Shown here piece after piece: positions 1-10,223 of a DNA stretch of 63,225 nucleotides. The notes under the pieces were generated by a model. The model was not told the DNA's origin and did no database searches. It was given only the letters and a program-made list of their open reading frames with translations. Numbering within the stretch: position 1 is the stretch's first letter; every line of letters starts with the position of its first letter. Origin of the DNA: Pandoraea sp. PE-S2T-3 (lineage in GTDB: Bacteria; Pseudomonadota; Gammaproteobacteria; Burkholderiales; Burkholderiaceae); NCBI RefSeq assembly GCF_002179965.1, contig NZ_NGUQ01000032.1, forward strand, positions 1 through 63,225. Reading direction: 5' to 3'. Made by a program: the position numbers and the translations under genes.

Positions 1-215
1 CGCAGCAACCTTCTTCACTGCGACTTTCTTGGCTGCCGGCTTCTTAGCGGCGACCTTCTTGGCGGCCGGCTTCTTAGCGGCAACAGCCTTCTTGGCGACC
101 GGCTTCTTAGCGGCCACAGCCTTCTTGGCGACAGGCTTCTTGGCAGCAGCAGCCTTCTTCGCTACCGGCTTCTTCGCAACAGCAGCCTTCTTGACTGCGG
201 GTTTTTTCTTAGCAG
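1..215. repeat. Imperfect tandem repeat coding for KKPxAKKxxAA units
   Basis: Units built on ttcttggcgacaggcttctt and close variants recur every 30 to 45 bases across the histone-like gene. They encode repeated Lys-Lys-Pro/Ala blocks. The repeat lies fully inside the coding region and keeps frame. Confidence 0.7.
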
Positions 216-225
216 TAGTAGCCAT
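1..225 (-). CDS. Histone H1-like Ala/Lys/Pro-rich DNA-binding protein (N-terminal part, runs off the window)
   Basis: The ATG at the right end is preceded by AAGGAG. The visible 75 residues are almost only Ala, Lys, Val and Pro, in imperfect repeats of the type AAKKPVAKKAV and AAKKPAAKKV. Such proteins are known in betaproteobacteria as histone H1-like nucleoproteins (HC2/BpH1 type) that bind and compact DNA non-specifically through the lysine side chains. The C-terminus lies beyond base 1, so length is unknown. An AlgP-like regulator with the same repeats is the alternative. The repeat-coding DNA is prone to copy-number slippage, so length may vary among strains. Confidence 0.8.
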   Translation of the reverse strand, partial: MATTAKKKPAVKKAAVAKKPVAKKAAAAKKPVAKKAVAAKKPVAKKAVAAKKPAAKKVAAKKPAAKKVAVKKVAA

Positions 226-941
226 CACAATGCTCCTTAACGTGAGATATCACTCAAACGAAACTACCTGAGAAGGAAACCCGACCACCGCACGGCGAAC
301 CGCCGGCGAGCGGGCTATTCATCGGCGTACGCATCGGACATCGACGGCTTACGCTAATGAATTCGGCGCTGCGCGCATGACGCTTACCATGAGTGGTCAC
401 GCGCGCAAAAAAATTGCCGACGACATCGCCGTCAGCAATTCGATTGTCTTGATAGGGGGAGTTCGCCAGATTCTTCGGGGGGTAGCTTGCCTGTCCCGTC
501 ATCGGGATGGAGGAGATTGCGATAGCGGATAAGCGATACTGCTTGCTATGCACCAAGGTTTTTACGCTCCGTAACTACCAGCTCTCTGTCGCGGGAGGAA
601 AGCAATGTGCTTTCGTGTGTTCATCGAGACTGCAATTTATTTGAGCGAATAATAATTCTTTTGTGATGCGATGTTAATACTTTGCGCATAAAAAAGCGCA
701 CATCAATCGCAACGAAGAAGTCAATCTGTTGTATTTGATGCACATCGCACGCGTGCTTCGATCGCTTCGACGCACTCACAAGCATGCGATGACGAGGGCG
801 ATGTGTGTGACTCATGCCTTCTCTTGCGCTTCGCTTTGACTTCTCTTCGCACAAGTCACGCGTGCTTCGCACGCACACACCACCCTCTCAAGAACCGCAT
901 GAATGCTGGCTTTGCAGCCAGCACCCATTTTCACGCAACGC
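226..941. other. Long intergenic region with nested inverted repeats, no convincing gene
   Basis: These 716 bases hold the upstream region of the histone-like gene on the left and the 3' region of nrdB on the right. The open frames present (about 100 and 85 codons on the minus strand) have no family resemblance that I recognise, and I do not call them. Bases 741-805 form a nested inverted repeat: CACATCGC pairs with GCGATGTG, and inside it CGCGTGCTT pairs with AAGCATGCG. The 13-mer CACGCGTGCTTCG occurs twice (748-760 and 857-869). Bases 640-720 are AT-rich. The structure could belong to a non-coding RNA or to the nrdB 3' end. Confidence 0.4.
904..923 (-). terminator. Hairpin just downstream of nrdB
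   Basis: An 8-bp perfect stem, TGCTGGCT/AGCCAGCA, with a 4-base loop lies 18 bases past the nrdB stop codon. There is no good T-run after it on the minus strand, so termination may be weak or the stem may protect the 3' end. Confidence 0.4.
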
Positions 942-2093
942 TTAGTCCCAGCTCAACGCACCGCCGGTTTGATAATCGATCACTCGCGTCTCGAAGAAGT
1001 TGCGCTCCTTCTTGAGGTCGATCATCTCGCTCATCCACGGGAACGGATTCTCTTCGTTCGGGTAGAGCGCCTCGAGACCGATTTGTGCGCAGCGACGGTT
1101 CGCGATGAAGCGCAAATAGCTCTTGAACATGCCCGCGTTCAGACCGAGCACGCCGCGCGGCATCGTGTCTTCAGCGTAGCGATACTCCAGCTCGACTGCC
1201 TTCTTGAACAGCTCGCGAATCTCGTCGCGGAACTCCGGCGTCCACAGGTTAGGGTTTTCCAGCTTCACCTGATTGATCAGGTCGATGCCGAAGTTGCAGT
1301 GCATCGACTCGTCGCGAAGGATGTACTGATACTGCTCCGCAGCACCGGTCATCTTGTTCTGACGGCCCAGCGCGAGGATCTGCGTGAAGCCGACGTAGAA
1401 GAACAGACCTTCCATGATGCAGGCGAACACGATCAGCGAGCGCAGCAGCTTTTGGTCATTCTCCTGCGTGCCGGTCTGGAACGACGGGTCGGCAACCACT
1501 TCGATGAACGGCAGCAGGAACTCGTCCTTGTCGCGAATCGACGCCACTTCGTGATACGCGTTGAAGATCTCGCCTTCGTCCAGGCCCAGGCTCTCGACGA
1601 TGTACTGATAGGCGTGCGTGTGGATCGCTTCTTCAAACGCCTGACGCAGCAGGAACTGACGGCACTCGGGCGCGGTGATGTGGCGATACGTGCCGAGCAC
1701 GATGTTGTTCGCGGCGAGCGAGTCGGCGGTCACGAAGAAGCCGAGGTTGCGCTTGATGATGCGGCGCTCGTCTTCGGTCAGGCCATTCGGATCCTTCCAC
1801 AGGGCGATGTCGCGCGACATGTTCACTTCCTGCGGCATCCAGTGGTTGGCGCAACCGGCCAGATACTTCTCCCACGCCCATTTGTACTTGAACGGCACCA
1901 GTTGGTTCACGTCGGTCGTGCCGTTGATCACGCGCTTGTCGGAGGCGCTCACGCGGCGCGTCGACGACGAGGCGATCACGTTCGGGGTATCCCCCTGCGT
2001 GCCAAGGATGTTCTCCGCCGGCGTGAAGCTGGCGGCAGGAGCTGCCGGTGCAGCAGGTTTGGCGGTGGTGGTCTCTTCTTCCCAGTTCAACAT
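942..2093 (-). CDS. nrdB: Class Ia ribonucleotide reductase, beta (radical) subunit
   Basis: This 383-residue protein carries the diiron site and tyrosyl radical that start ribonucleotide reduction in the NrdA partner. Iron-ligand motifs are visible in EEAIH (centre) and in DESMH with following CNFG. The helix [13 protein letters not shown] precedes the first ligand pair. The C-terminus GGALSWD is the flexible tail that docks into NrdA. Length matches the family. The start MLNWEEE is the usual one for this group, followed by an Ala/Pro-rich stretch of about 20 residues. nrdB is transcribed away from the aldose-epimerase-like gene and is separated from nrdA by 1.7 kb. Two NrdR boxes lie about 370 bases upstream, which implies a long leader or an unmarked promoter closer in. 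Confidence 0.95.
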   Translation of the reverse strand: MLNWEEETTTAKPAAPAAPAASFTPAENILGTQGDTPNVIASSSTRRVSASDKRVINGTTDVNQLVPFKYKWAWEKYLAGCANHWMPQEVNMSRDIALWKDPNGLTEDERRIIKRNLGFFVTADSLAANNIVLGTYRHITAPECRQFLLRQAFEEAIHTHAYQYIVESLGLDEGEIFNAYHEVASIRDKDEFLLPFIEVVADPSFQTGTQENDQKLLRSLIVFACIMEGLFFYVGFTQILALGRQNKMTGAAEQYQYILRDESMHCNFGIDLINQVKLENPNLWTPEFRDEIRELFKKAVELEYRYAEDTMPRGVLGLNAGMFKSYLRFIANRRCAQIGLEALYPNEENPFPWMSEMIDLKKERNFFETRVIDYQTGGALSWD

Positions 2094-2465
2094 AGGGTCT
2101 CGGTCCGTTCAGGTTGATGCGGTGCACACAACTACGCACACCGCCGAAGTGGCAGATCAGCCGATCACTCGCCTGGGGCGTGTGCGACTCGGCTGATACG
2201 AATTAATGGTTACTTAACTTACTGGGTCACGCGCAAAAAGCCATGCGTTCCGGCGGACATCATCGCGCGATTCGCGTGACGGGCGGCGGAAAATCCGCAA
2301 GGGTCGATACCGTGTTTCGGGGGCCAGTCAGAGGCGCATTCGCGCACTTTTGAGGAACTTCGCAGACGGGGGAGTTGGCTTGCGTCACTGGCAACATCAT
2401 GACCTCCCGACGTCGAATTGAATGACTCAAATTTAGCACAATTACGTCGCGTATTCCAGCACCCT

Positions 2466-2481
2466 CCACTATATATAGTGC
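2466..2481. promoter_or_regulatory. NrdR box 1 of the nrdB pair
   Basis: The sequence CCACTATATATAGTGC is an almost perfect match to the palindromic NrdR box (consensus acaCwATATwGtgt type). NrdR is the ATP-cone repressor of ribonucleotide reductase genes. The partner box is centred 31 bp away, the usual three-helical-turn spacing. Confidence 0.85.
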
Positions 2482-2496
2482 CGCACTCCATGCAAA

Positions 2497-2512
2497 CCAC
2501 TATACCTAGTGT
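2497..2512. promoter_or_regulatory. NrdR box 2 of the nrdB pair
   Basis: The sequence CCACTATACCTAGTGT keeps both CACTA/TAGTG arms of the NrdR palindrome with a less perfect centre. It is centred 31 bp from its partner, so the two would lie on the same face of the helix. Confidence 0.8.
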
Positions 2513-2748
2513 TACACCGCAACACTCGTGCCACGCCCGCCAAGCCCCGCGGGACCGGCATGTTGCCACGATTTGCGGGCGGGCGGTAGGGTTTGCGCAG
2601 CGCCTGGCGCGACGTTGGCGGCGAGCCACTCGGCACGACAACATCGGGCGTATCCTATGCGTCACGCGTCACCCGCGCAGCGAACCCGGACGGCAGATCC
2701 GGACGCGCGGCGCGTCAAGACGCGAAGGAGACGAAGGAGATACTGACG

Positions 2749-3714
2749 ATGCATTCCCCTGATGCCGGCAACGCACGCGCCCTCGCGACGCTTCCCCCGG
2801 GCGCGACACCGCTCACCCTCACCCCGGGCAAACCGCTCCGGCTCTCGGCCGGGTCGTTGATCGCCGAAGTGCAACCGGGCTGCGGCGGGCGGCTCGCCCG
2901 ACTGGCGCGGCGCGACACACGCGGCGATCTGTTCGACTACCTCATGCCACTCGGCAACGAACCCTTTGCATCGGACGAATGGCCGAAGGCCGGCGCGTTT
3001 CCGATGCTGCCCTATACCAATCAGTTGCGTGACGACACGCTCCATTGGCAAGGCCGAGCCATCGCCGCCCGTGACGCGGCAGTGGCCTCCAGTTCGCTGC
3101 ACGGCTGGGGGCTGCGCCGCCCTTGGGAAGTCGTGGACGAGAGCGCGCACTGCTGCGTGCTGCAACTCGACAGCCCCGCACAACCCGAGTGGCCTTGGCA
3201 CTATCAGGCCTATCTGTCGATATCGCTCGATGCGCAAGGTGTCGACATGCAGCTCTCGCTCACCAATCTCTCTGCGGGCGAGATGCCGGCCGGGCTCGGT
3301 CTGCATCCTTACTTCCGTTGGCCCGCCGGGGCGCGTCTGACGTTCGAAGCGGAGTCCATCTGGCGCTCGCCTTCGGAAGACGTCCGGTGGCCGAGCGAAC
3401 AGCGCATCCATGTCGGCGCCATCGAGGTGGTGTCGGTCGGCGGCGGGCTCGACAGCAAAGGCCGCTCGACGTGGTTCGCTGAAGTGCCCACCGAGGCCGG
3501 ACGGTTCGATGCGCGCATCGACTACGCCGGCGGCCTGCGCTCGGCGACGGTGCGCAGCGACGATGCCTCGTGGCTCGTGGTGCACTCGCCCGCTGGACGC
3601 CCCTACCTGTGCCTGGAGCCGTCGACGCATCGCGTCGGTGACTTCGATCACGACCACGCCCGGGTGCCGCATGGCGAGACGCTCAACCTGTCGATGCGGA
3701 TTGATCTGGCGTGA
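2749..3714 (+). CDS. Aldose 1-epimerase (galactose mutarotase) family protein
   Basis: The 321-residue product resembles the galactose mutarotase-like fold, which interconverts alpha and beta anomers of hexoses or acts on sugar phosphates. Supporting motifs are an N-terminal AEVQPGCGGRLARL strand, the HGWGLRRPWEV loop with a likely catalytic His, GLHPYFRW with the second His, and CLEPSTH with the likely catalytic Glu near the C-terminus. I chose the ATG preceded by AAGGAG rather than an earlier in-frame start at 2593, because the extra 52 residues look non-coding. The gene sits alone between nrdB and nrdA and points toward nrdA. Substrate cannot be read from the sequence. Confidence 0.85.
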   Translation: MHSPDAGNARALATLPPGATPLTLTPGKPLRLSAGSLIAEVQPGCGGRLARLARRDTRGDLFDYLMPLGNEPFASDEWPKAGAFPMLPYTNQLRDDTLHWQGRAIAARDAAVASSSLHGWGLRRPWEVVDESAHCCVLQLDSPAQPEWPWHYQAYLSISLDAQGVDMQLSLTNLSAGEMPAGLGLHPYFRWPAGARLTFEAESIWRSPSEDVRWPSEQRIHVGAIEVVSVGGGLDSKGRSTWFAEVPTEAGRFDARIDYAGGLRSATVRSDDASWLVVHSPAGRPYLCLEPSTHRVGDFDHDHARVPHGETLNLSMRIDLA

Positions 3715-3741
3715 CCTGACCTGAGCGGGAAGACACCCAAG

Positions 3742-3780
3742 AAAAAACCCCGTCGCCCTGAGGGACCGACGGGTTTTTTT
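3742..3780. terminator. Bidirectional rho-independent terminator
   Basis: AAACCCCGTCG and CGACGGGTTT-type arms flank a short loop. An A-run precedes and a T-run follows, so it serves both the epimerase-like gene and the convergent nrdA. Confidence 0.85.
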
Positions 3781-3821
3781 CCGAGTGGCCGGCACCGAAC
3801 CGGCACCGGCACGAACTCAAC

Positions 3822-6773
<2,952 letters not shown>

Positions 6774-7011
6774 GTAAAAACTCCCGTTCCAATGAGATGG
6801 TGCTGTTAGCGCGTCTCTACCAGTTTGACGGCCGGCAAAAATGCGCCCTTGGGGGCGCCGATGGAGCGAAGTGCTGAACACCGTACGACCGACGGACGGC
6901 CAAGGGTTCGAGGTGTCCGCTGCACGGCTTTGCTGCTGTACCGCCCCACAAAACGCCGCGGGACAGCACGGTATTGATGGATATTGCTTCCTGCGCCGAC
7001 CTCATGAAAAA

Positions 7012-7027
7012 CCACTACATATAGTGG
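7012..7027. promoter_or_regulatory. NrdR box 1 of the nrdA pair
   Basis: CCACTACATATAGTGG has near-perfect NrdR palindrome arms. It is centred 31 bp from the next box, the same geometry as the pair upstream of nrdB. Confidence 0.85.
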
Positions 7028-7042
7028 TCGGCACCCGAATTG

Positions 7043-7058
7043 GCACTAAGTATAGTGG
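7043..7058. promoter_or_regulatory. NrdR box 2 of the nrdA pair
   Basis: GCACTAAGTATAGTGG keeps the CACTA/TAGTG arms. Together with its partner it would let NrdR oligomers repress nrdA when dATP is high. Confidence 0.85.
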
Positions 7059-7148
7059 AGATGACGCACTCCGCAAACTCAAAAATTTGTGTCGCCGGGA
7101 AGGCCCGTGGCGTCGCCGTGTCAAGCAAAACCTAGTCCGGCATGGGGG

Positions 7149-7775
7149 TTAATCCGCCGGCTGAAACGGCAACATCGCGGGGTTCAGGCCCGCCATCCGG
7201 CGCCACCGCTGCCACTCGAAATGCGGCCCCGGATCCGTCTTCCGGCCCGGTGCTATATCGGCATGTCCGGCGACAGCTTGAATCGGGTAACGCAGCTGCA
7301 ACGTTTGCGTCAGCGCCGCCAGCGTCGCGTACTGCGCCTCGGTGAACGGCGTCTCGTCGGTGCCTTCCAGCTCCACCCCGATCGAGAAGTCGTTGCAGCG
7401 CGCCCGCCCTTCGAACGACGATGCACCGGCGTGCCATGCGCGGGCGTCGCACGACACGAACTGTTGCAACGCACCATCACGGCGCACGAGAAAGTGCGAC
7501 GACACGTGCACGCCGCGAATCTCGTCGAAGAACGGATGCGCGTCGTGGTCGAGCCGGTTCTGGAAGAACGCGGGAATCTCGTCGCCCCCGAACTGCCCCG
7601 GCGGCAGCGAGATGTTGTGCACCACGAGCAAGTCGGTCGGCAGCCCGGCCGGACGTGCATCGAAATTCGGCGATGGCAGTCGCTGCGCTTCGCGCACCCA
7701 GCCTTCGGTGTCGAGCGTGAAGACCGGCAGCCGGTTCGGCGCGCCTTCGACCTTCGATCGATCCGGTGCGTTCAT
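7149..7775 (-). CDS. ampD: 1,6-anhydro-N-acetylmuramyl-L-alanine amidase
   Basis: AmpD is a cytoplasmic zinc amidase that splits the stem peptide from anhydro-MurNAc during peptidoglycan recycling. In many Gram-negatives its loss raises AmpC beta-lactamase through AmpR. The 208-residue frame shows an Amidase_2 fold. The likely zinc ligands are H53 (VVHNISLP), H171 (AGHADIAPGR) and D181 (KTDPGPHF). The start MNAPDRSK was chosen over one 59 codons upstream because homologues begin near the NRLPVF strand and the upstream residues look non-coding. The ribosome site is weak. It lies upstream of nrdA on the same strand with the nrdA control region between them. Confidence 0.92.
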   Translation of the reverse strand: MNAPDRSKVEGAPNRLPVFTLDTEGWVREAQRLPSPNFDARPAGLPTDLLVVHNISLPPGQFGGDEIPAFFQNRLDHDAHPFFDEIRGVHVSSHFLVRRDGALQQFVSCDARAWHAGASSFEGRARCNDFSIGVELEGTDETPFTEAQYATLAALTQTLQLRYPIQAVAGHADIAPGRKTDPGPHFEWQRWRRMAGLNPAMLPFQPAD

Positions 7776-8214
7776 GCCGCGCCCCGCGACAACATACGAG
7801 ATACCGCAGCGCAAGCGCTGACGCGGCGATCCGGCCGGTGGGCAACGATAGGGGACACAAATGACTGGAGCATGACGGGCACGGCGATCTCCCGTAGAGC
7901 GAGGGGCGCCATTGTAGCCCACTTGGCGTAACGCCGCCGACGCGGGGCCCAACGGTCGCGGTGGGGTGTCAAGGGATGCTCGATATGACGCGCGATGTGA
8001 TGCGCACTCCCGCTACTGTGCCCGCCCGATGCCCGGAAAAAAATCGGCAGAATCCCCAAAGAAGAAGCCTCTCGCCGTTCTAGGCCGAGAGGCTTCCATG
8101 GGCGTTGCCACGCCCGGGGGTGGCAACGGACTCGTGTCGTGCAACACGCGTACCACCCCGCACCGCTCACAGGGGCGGCGCCATTGGCCGTTGCCGGCCG
8201 GATGAACCCATCGA
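7776..8214. other. Intergenic region between ampD and the DUF1269 gene
   Basis: I see no gene here. The only strong element is an inverted repeat at 8065-8095, described separately. The rest should contain the ampD promoter, but no clear -35/-10 pair stands out. Confidence 0.4.
8056..8095 (-). terminator. Likely terminator of the DUF1269 gene
   Basis: AAGCCTCTCG and CGAGAGGCTT form a 10-bp perfect stem around an 11-base loop. Read on the minus strand, the stem is followed by TTCTTCTTT, a reasonable T-rich tail. Confidence 0.6.
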
Positions 8215-8733
8215 TCACGGAAATGCCGGAATCGCCGCCTCCACCCCTTCCATATGCGCTTCGGGATGGTGCGCTTTCAACATCTCGCGAACCTCGTCGA
8301 CGCGGCTCTCGCGCACATCGACCATCAGCAGAATCTGGCCTTGCTCCAGCGGCTCGCGGAACATCTTGAGCCGCGAGTTCGGCACCGATACGCCGATCAT
8401 GCTCGACACCCACGCGCCGAACAGCGAACCGAGCGGCGCGGTAATGATCATCAACTCCCATTGGGGACGTGTGCCCACGATGGGGAAAAACGCCGCGACT
8501 GCACCGACTGCCAGCCCACAGAAGCCACCGATCACGAGCCCGGCTTCGGCGCCGTGCACGATATCGGAAGTCTGTAGGAGGTTAGCCTCGTGCAGTCCCT
8601 CCAGGTCCATTTCGTCACGTGCCATGAAGTGGATGTGACGCTCCTCGATTCGCGCCAGCAGCAGGTCACTCATCGTGCGCTGCGCACTCGCCAAATCGGG
8701 AAGAAGGAAATACATCCGTCTGCGCATCAACAT
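8215..8733 (-). CDS. DUF1269-type small membrane protein
   Basis: The 172-residue protein starts at an ATG placed just after AGGAGG. It has a short cytoplasmic-looking start (MRRRMYFLLPDLASAQ). Two hydrophobic segments follow (about residues 65-86 and 94-116), both rich in Gly and Ala and suited to a membrane hairpin. The C-terminal soluble part contains VDVRESRVDEVREML. The pattern fits the DUF1269 family of unknown role. Neighbours suggest no specific pathway. Confidence 0.75.
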   Translation of the reverse strand: MLMRRRMYFLLPDLASAQRTMSDLLLARIEERHIHFMARDEMDLEGLHEANLLQTSDIVHGAEAGLVIGGFCGLAVGAVAAFFPIVGTRPQWELMIITAPLGSLFGAWVSSMIGVSVPNSRLKMFREPLEQGQILLMVDVRESRVDEVREMLKAHHPEAHMEGVEAAIPAFP

Positions 8734-8950
8734 ATGGCGCCCTCCTGTCGACTGATCCCCCATCCCGTCTCGTCATGCTTGTTCTTGTTTTGTACGGGGC
8801 TGGTTACTGTGTTTTAGTGCATGCGACAGGCATGCGCAAGCCGGCCACCGGGGCAGGCTTGCTAATAGAGAGAGGCAGCGGGAAAGAAAGCGCGGGGAAT
8901 ATGCGAGGAATGGGCCCCGACGTATGCGCGGTGAGGCCGCGCTTCGGGGC

Positions 8951-9229
8951 TCAGGCGCGGCGTTCGCGCGCGAGATAGGCGTCGCGATGCGCGCCACTGC
9001 AAAAATGCGTGCCGCCGGCGCCATGTATCGCGTCGCTCTCGGGCAGATAGGTATCGCACTCCTGGCAGCGCACCATGCGCTCGGCCGGCGGCAGCGACTG
9101 TTGCACGGTGGTCTTCGCCCCGTTCGCGGGCGGCGGGCGCATGCGATCGGCATCGCGCTTGCGCTCGTTATGACGCATCCACCAGGTGCCCAGCACCAAC
9201 AACACCAGTAACAGCAAGATATTGCGCAT
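8951..9229 (-). CDS. PP0621-type small protein with a Cys motif
   Basis: The 92-residue product begins with a single hydrophobic segment (ILLLLVLLVLGTWW). It then has a charged linker and a CxxC-type motif (RCQECDTYLPESDAI) with a later Cys in HFCSGAHRDAYL, a treble-clef-like zinc arrangement. This matches the PP0621 family, whose role is unknown. Its start lies 7 bases from the stop of the CcsA-like gene, so the two are probably co-transcribed. The cysteines may bind zinc or act near cytochrome maturation; that is inference from context. Confidence 0.75.
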   Translation of the reverse strand: MRNILLLLVLLVLGTWWMRHNERKRDADRMRPPPANGAKTTVQQSLPPAERMVRCQECDTYLPESDAIHGAGGTHFCSGAHRDAYLARERRA

Positions 9230-9235
9230 CGCGCT

Positions 9236-10120
9236 TCAAGTCTCCGTCATGCGATGCAGCACCACCTCTAGCACGAAGCGAGAACCGACATACGCCAGCA
9301 ACAGCGCCACGAATGACGCCAGAACCCAACGCAGCGCGACCTTACCGCGCCACCCATAAAAATGCCGCCCCAGCAGCACCGCGCCGAACATCAGCCAAGA
9401 CACCACCGCGAACACGGTCTTGTGATCGATGCGCACCGCGCGCCCGAAGAGCGCCTCGGAGAACATCACGCCGGAAATCAGCGTCAGCGTGAGCAGCACG
9501 AAGCCCGCACCGATCAGGCGGAACAGCAGCTTCTCCATCGTGAGCAGCGGCGGCAGTGTTTCGAGCCAGCGGGCAAGCCAGCCAGTCGGCTCGCTGCCGC
9601 GCGACGGATGCAGCTGCCGCTCGGCATAAATCATCAGCAGCGCATGCAGCGCCGCGAGTGCGAACAGGCCATACGCCATGTTCGCGATGATGAAGTGCAC
9701 CTTGAAGATCGGTTCGGCCGCAAAGCCGAGAATTCGCACGTCGGGAAAGATCAGCGGCAGGATGCAGGCCACCGCCGCGATCGGTGTGACCATTAGCCGC
9801 AGGCTGTCGAGCGGGAAGAAGAAACTTTCGATCCAGTAGATGCCCACTGAGAGCCAGAGCATGGCCGAGAGCATGTACGCGAAACCGAAGTGCATGCTGT
9901 CGGCACGGAAGATCGTCTGATGCAGCAACACCCCGTGCAGCGCGAGCGCGACGAACAGCGAAAGCTGCATCGGCCAGCGCGAAGGCGTGCCCGTGACCGG
10001 CGCAGGCGCGAGTTGCCCGCCCGCCATCGCGAGTGCGGCATCGCGCCGGTAACCTTGCCAAGAACAAACCGCCAACCCGGCGTAGAGGATGGCGGTCAGC
10101 GCATACAGTAAAATAGTCAT
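9236..10120 (-). CDS. CcsA/HemX-like cytochrome c assembly membrane protein
   Basis: The 294-residue protein has about eight hydrophobic helices and conserved His residues within or next to them (LHGVLLHQ, KVHFIIANMAYGLF, DHKTVFAVVSW). This fits the inner-membrane CcsA/CcmC/HemX (YpjD) family that handles haem or supports cytochrome c biogenesis. The canonical tryptophan-rich WWD motif of true CcmC is not evident, so I do not assign a specific step. It is divergent from ffh. That arrangement (a YpjD-like gene next to ffh) is common in proteobacteria. Confidence 0.8.
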   Translation of the reverse strand: MTILLYALTAILYAGLAVCSWQGYRRDAALAMAGGQLAPAPVTGTPSRWPMQLSLFVALALHGVLLHQTIFRADSMHFGFAYMLSAMLWLSVGIYWIESFFFPLDSLRLMVTPIAAVACILPLIFPDVRILGFAAEPIFKVHFIIANMAYGLFALAALHALLMIYAERQLHPSRGSEPTGWLARWLETLPPLLTMEKLLFRLIGAGFVLLTLTLISGVMFSEALFGRAVRIDHKTVFAVVSWLMFGAVLLGRHFYGWRGKVALRWVLASFVALLLAYVGSRFVLEVVLHRMTET

Positions 10121-10223
10121 GTTTGAAGTTTACACCAGCCCATGACGGGCGCGCTGCCGTGCTGCTCACTCGCCCGGGCACGCCCGCCCACCGGGCCACT
10201 GCGGGTCTTACAGGATACGTTTC

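Larger units (their letters stand above)
2094..2748. other. Divergent control region between nrdB and the aldose-epimerase-like gene
   Basis: This stretch holds no gene I can support. Its clear content is the pair of NrdR boxes near 2466-2512. Bases 2094-2465, between the boxes and nrdB, would be an untranslated leader if transcription starts at the boxes. A minus-strand frame of 69 codons opens with a GTG inside the first box but has no recognised family. Confidence 0.5.
6774..7148. other. nrdA leader and promoter region
   Basis: These 375 bases lie between the start of nrdA and the stop of ampD. The right part holds two NrdR boxes. The roughly 240 bases between the boxes and nrdA contain no supportable gene, and I see no clear -35/-10 pair in them. 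Confidence 0.5.

Noticed and set aside
254-556. Possible 100-residue minus-strand protein upstream of the histone-like gene
   Set aside because: No family resemblance and no strong ribosome site, and it covers the promoter region of the neighbouring gene.
621-878. Possible 85-residue minus-strand protein near the nested inverted repeat
   Set aside because: Composition follows the repeats and no family is recognised; a structured non-coding region explains it better.
2219-2665. Possible 148-residue minus-strand protein between nrdB and the epimerase-like gene
   Set aside because: It spans both NrdR boxes and has a non-coding composition.
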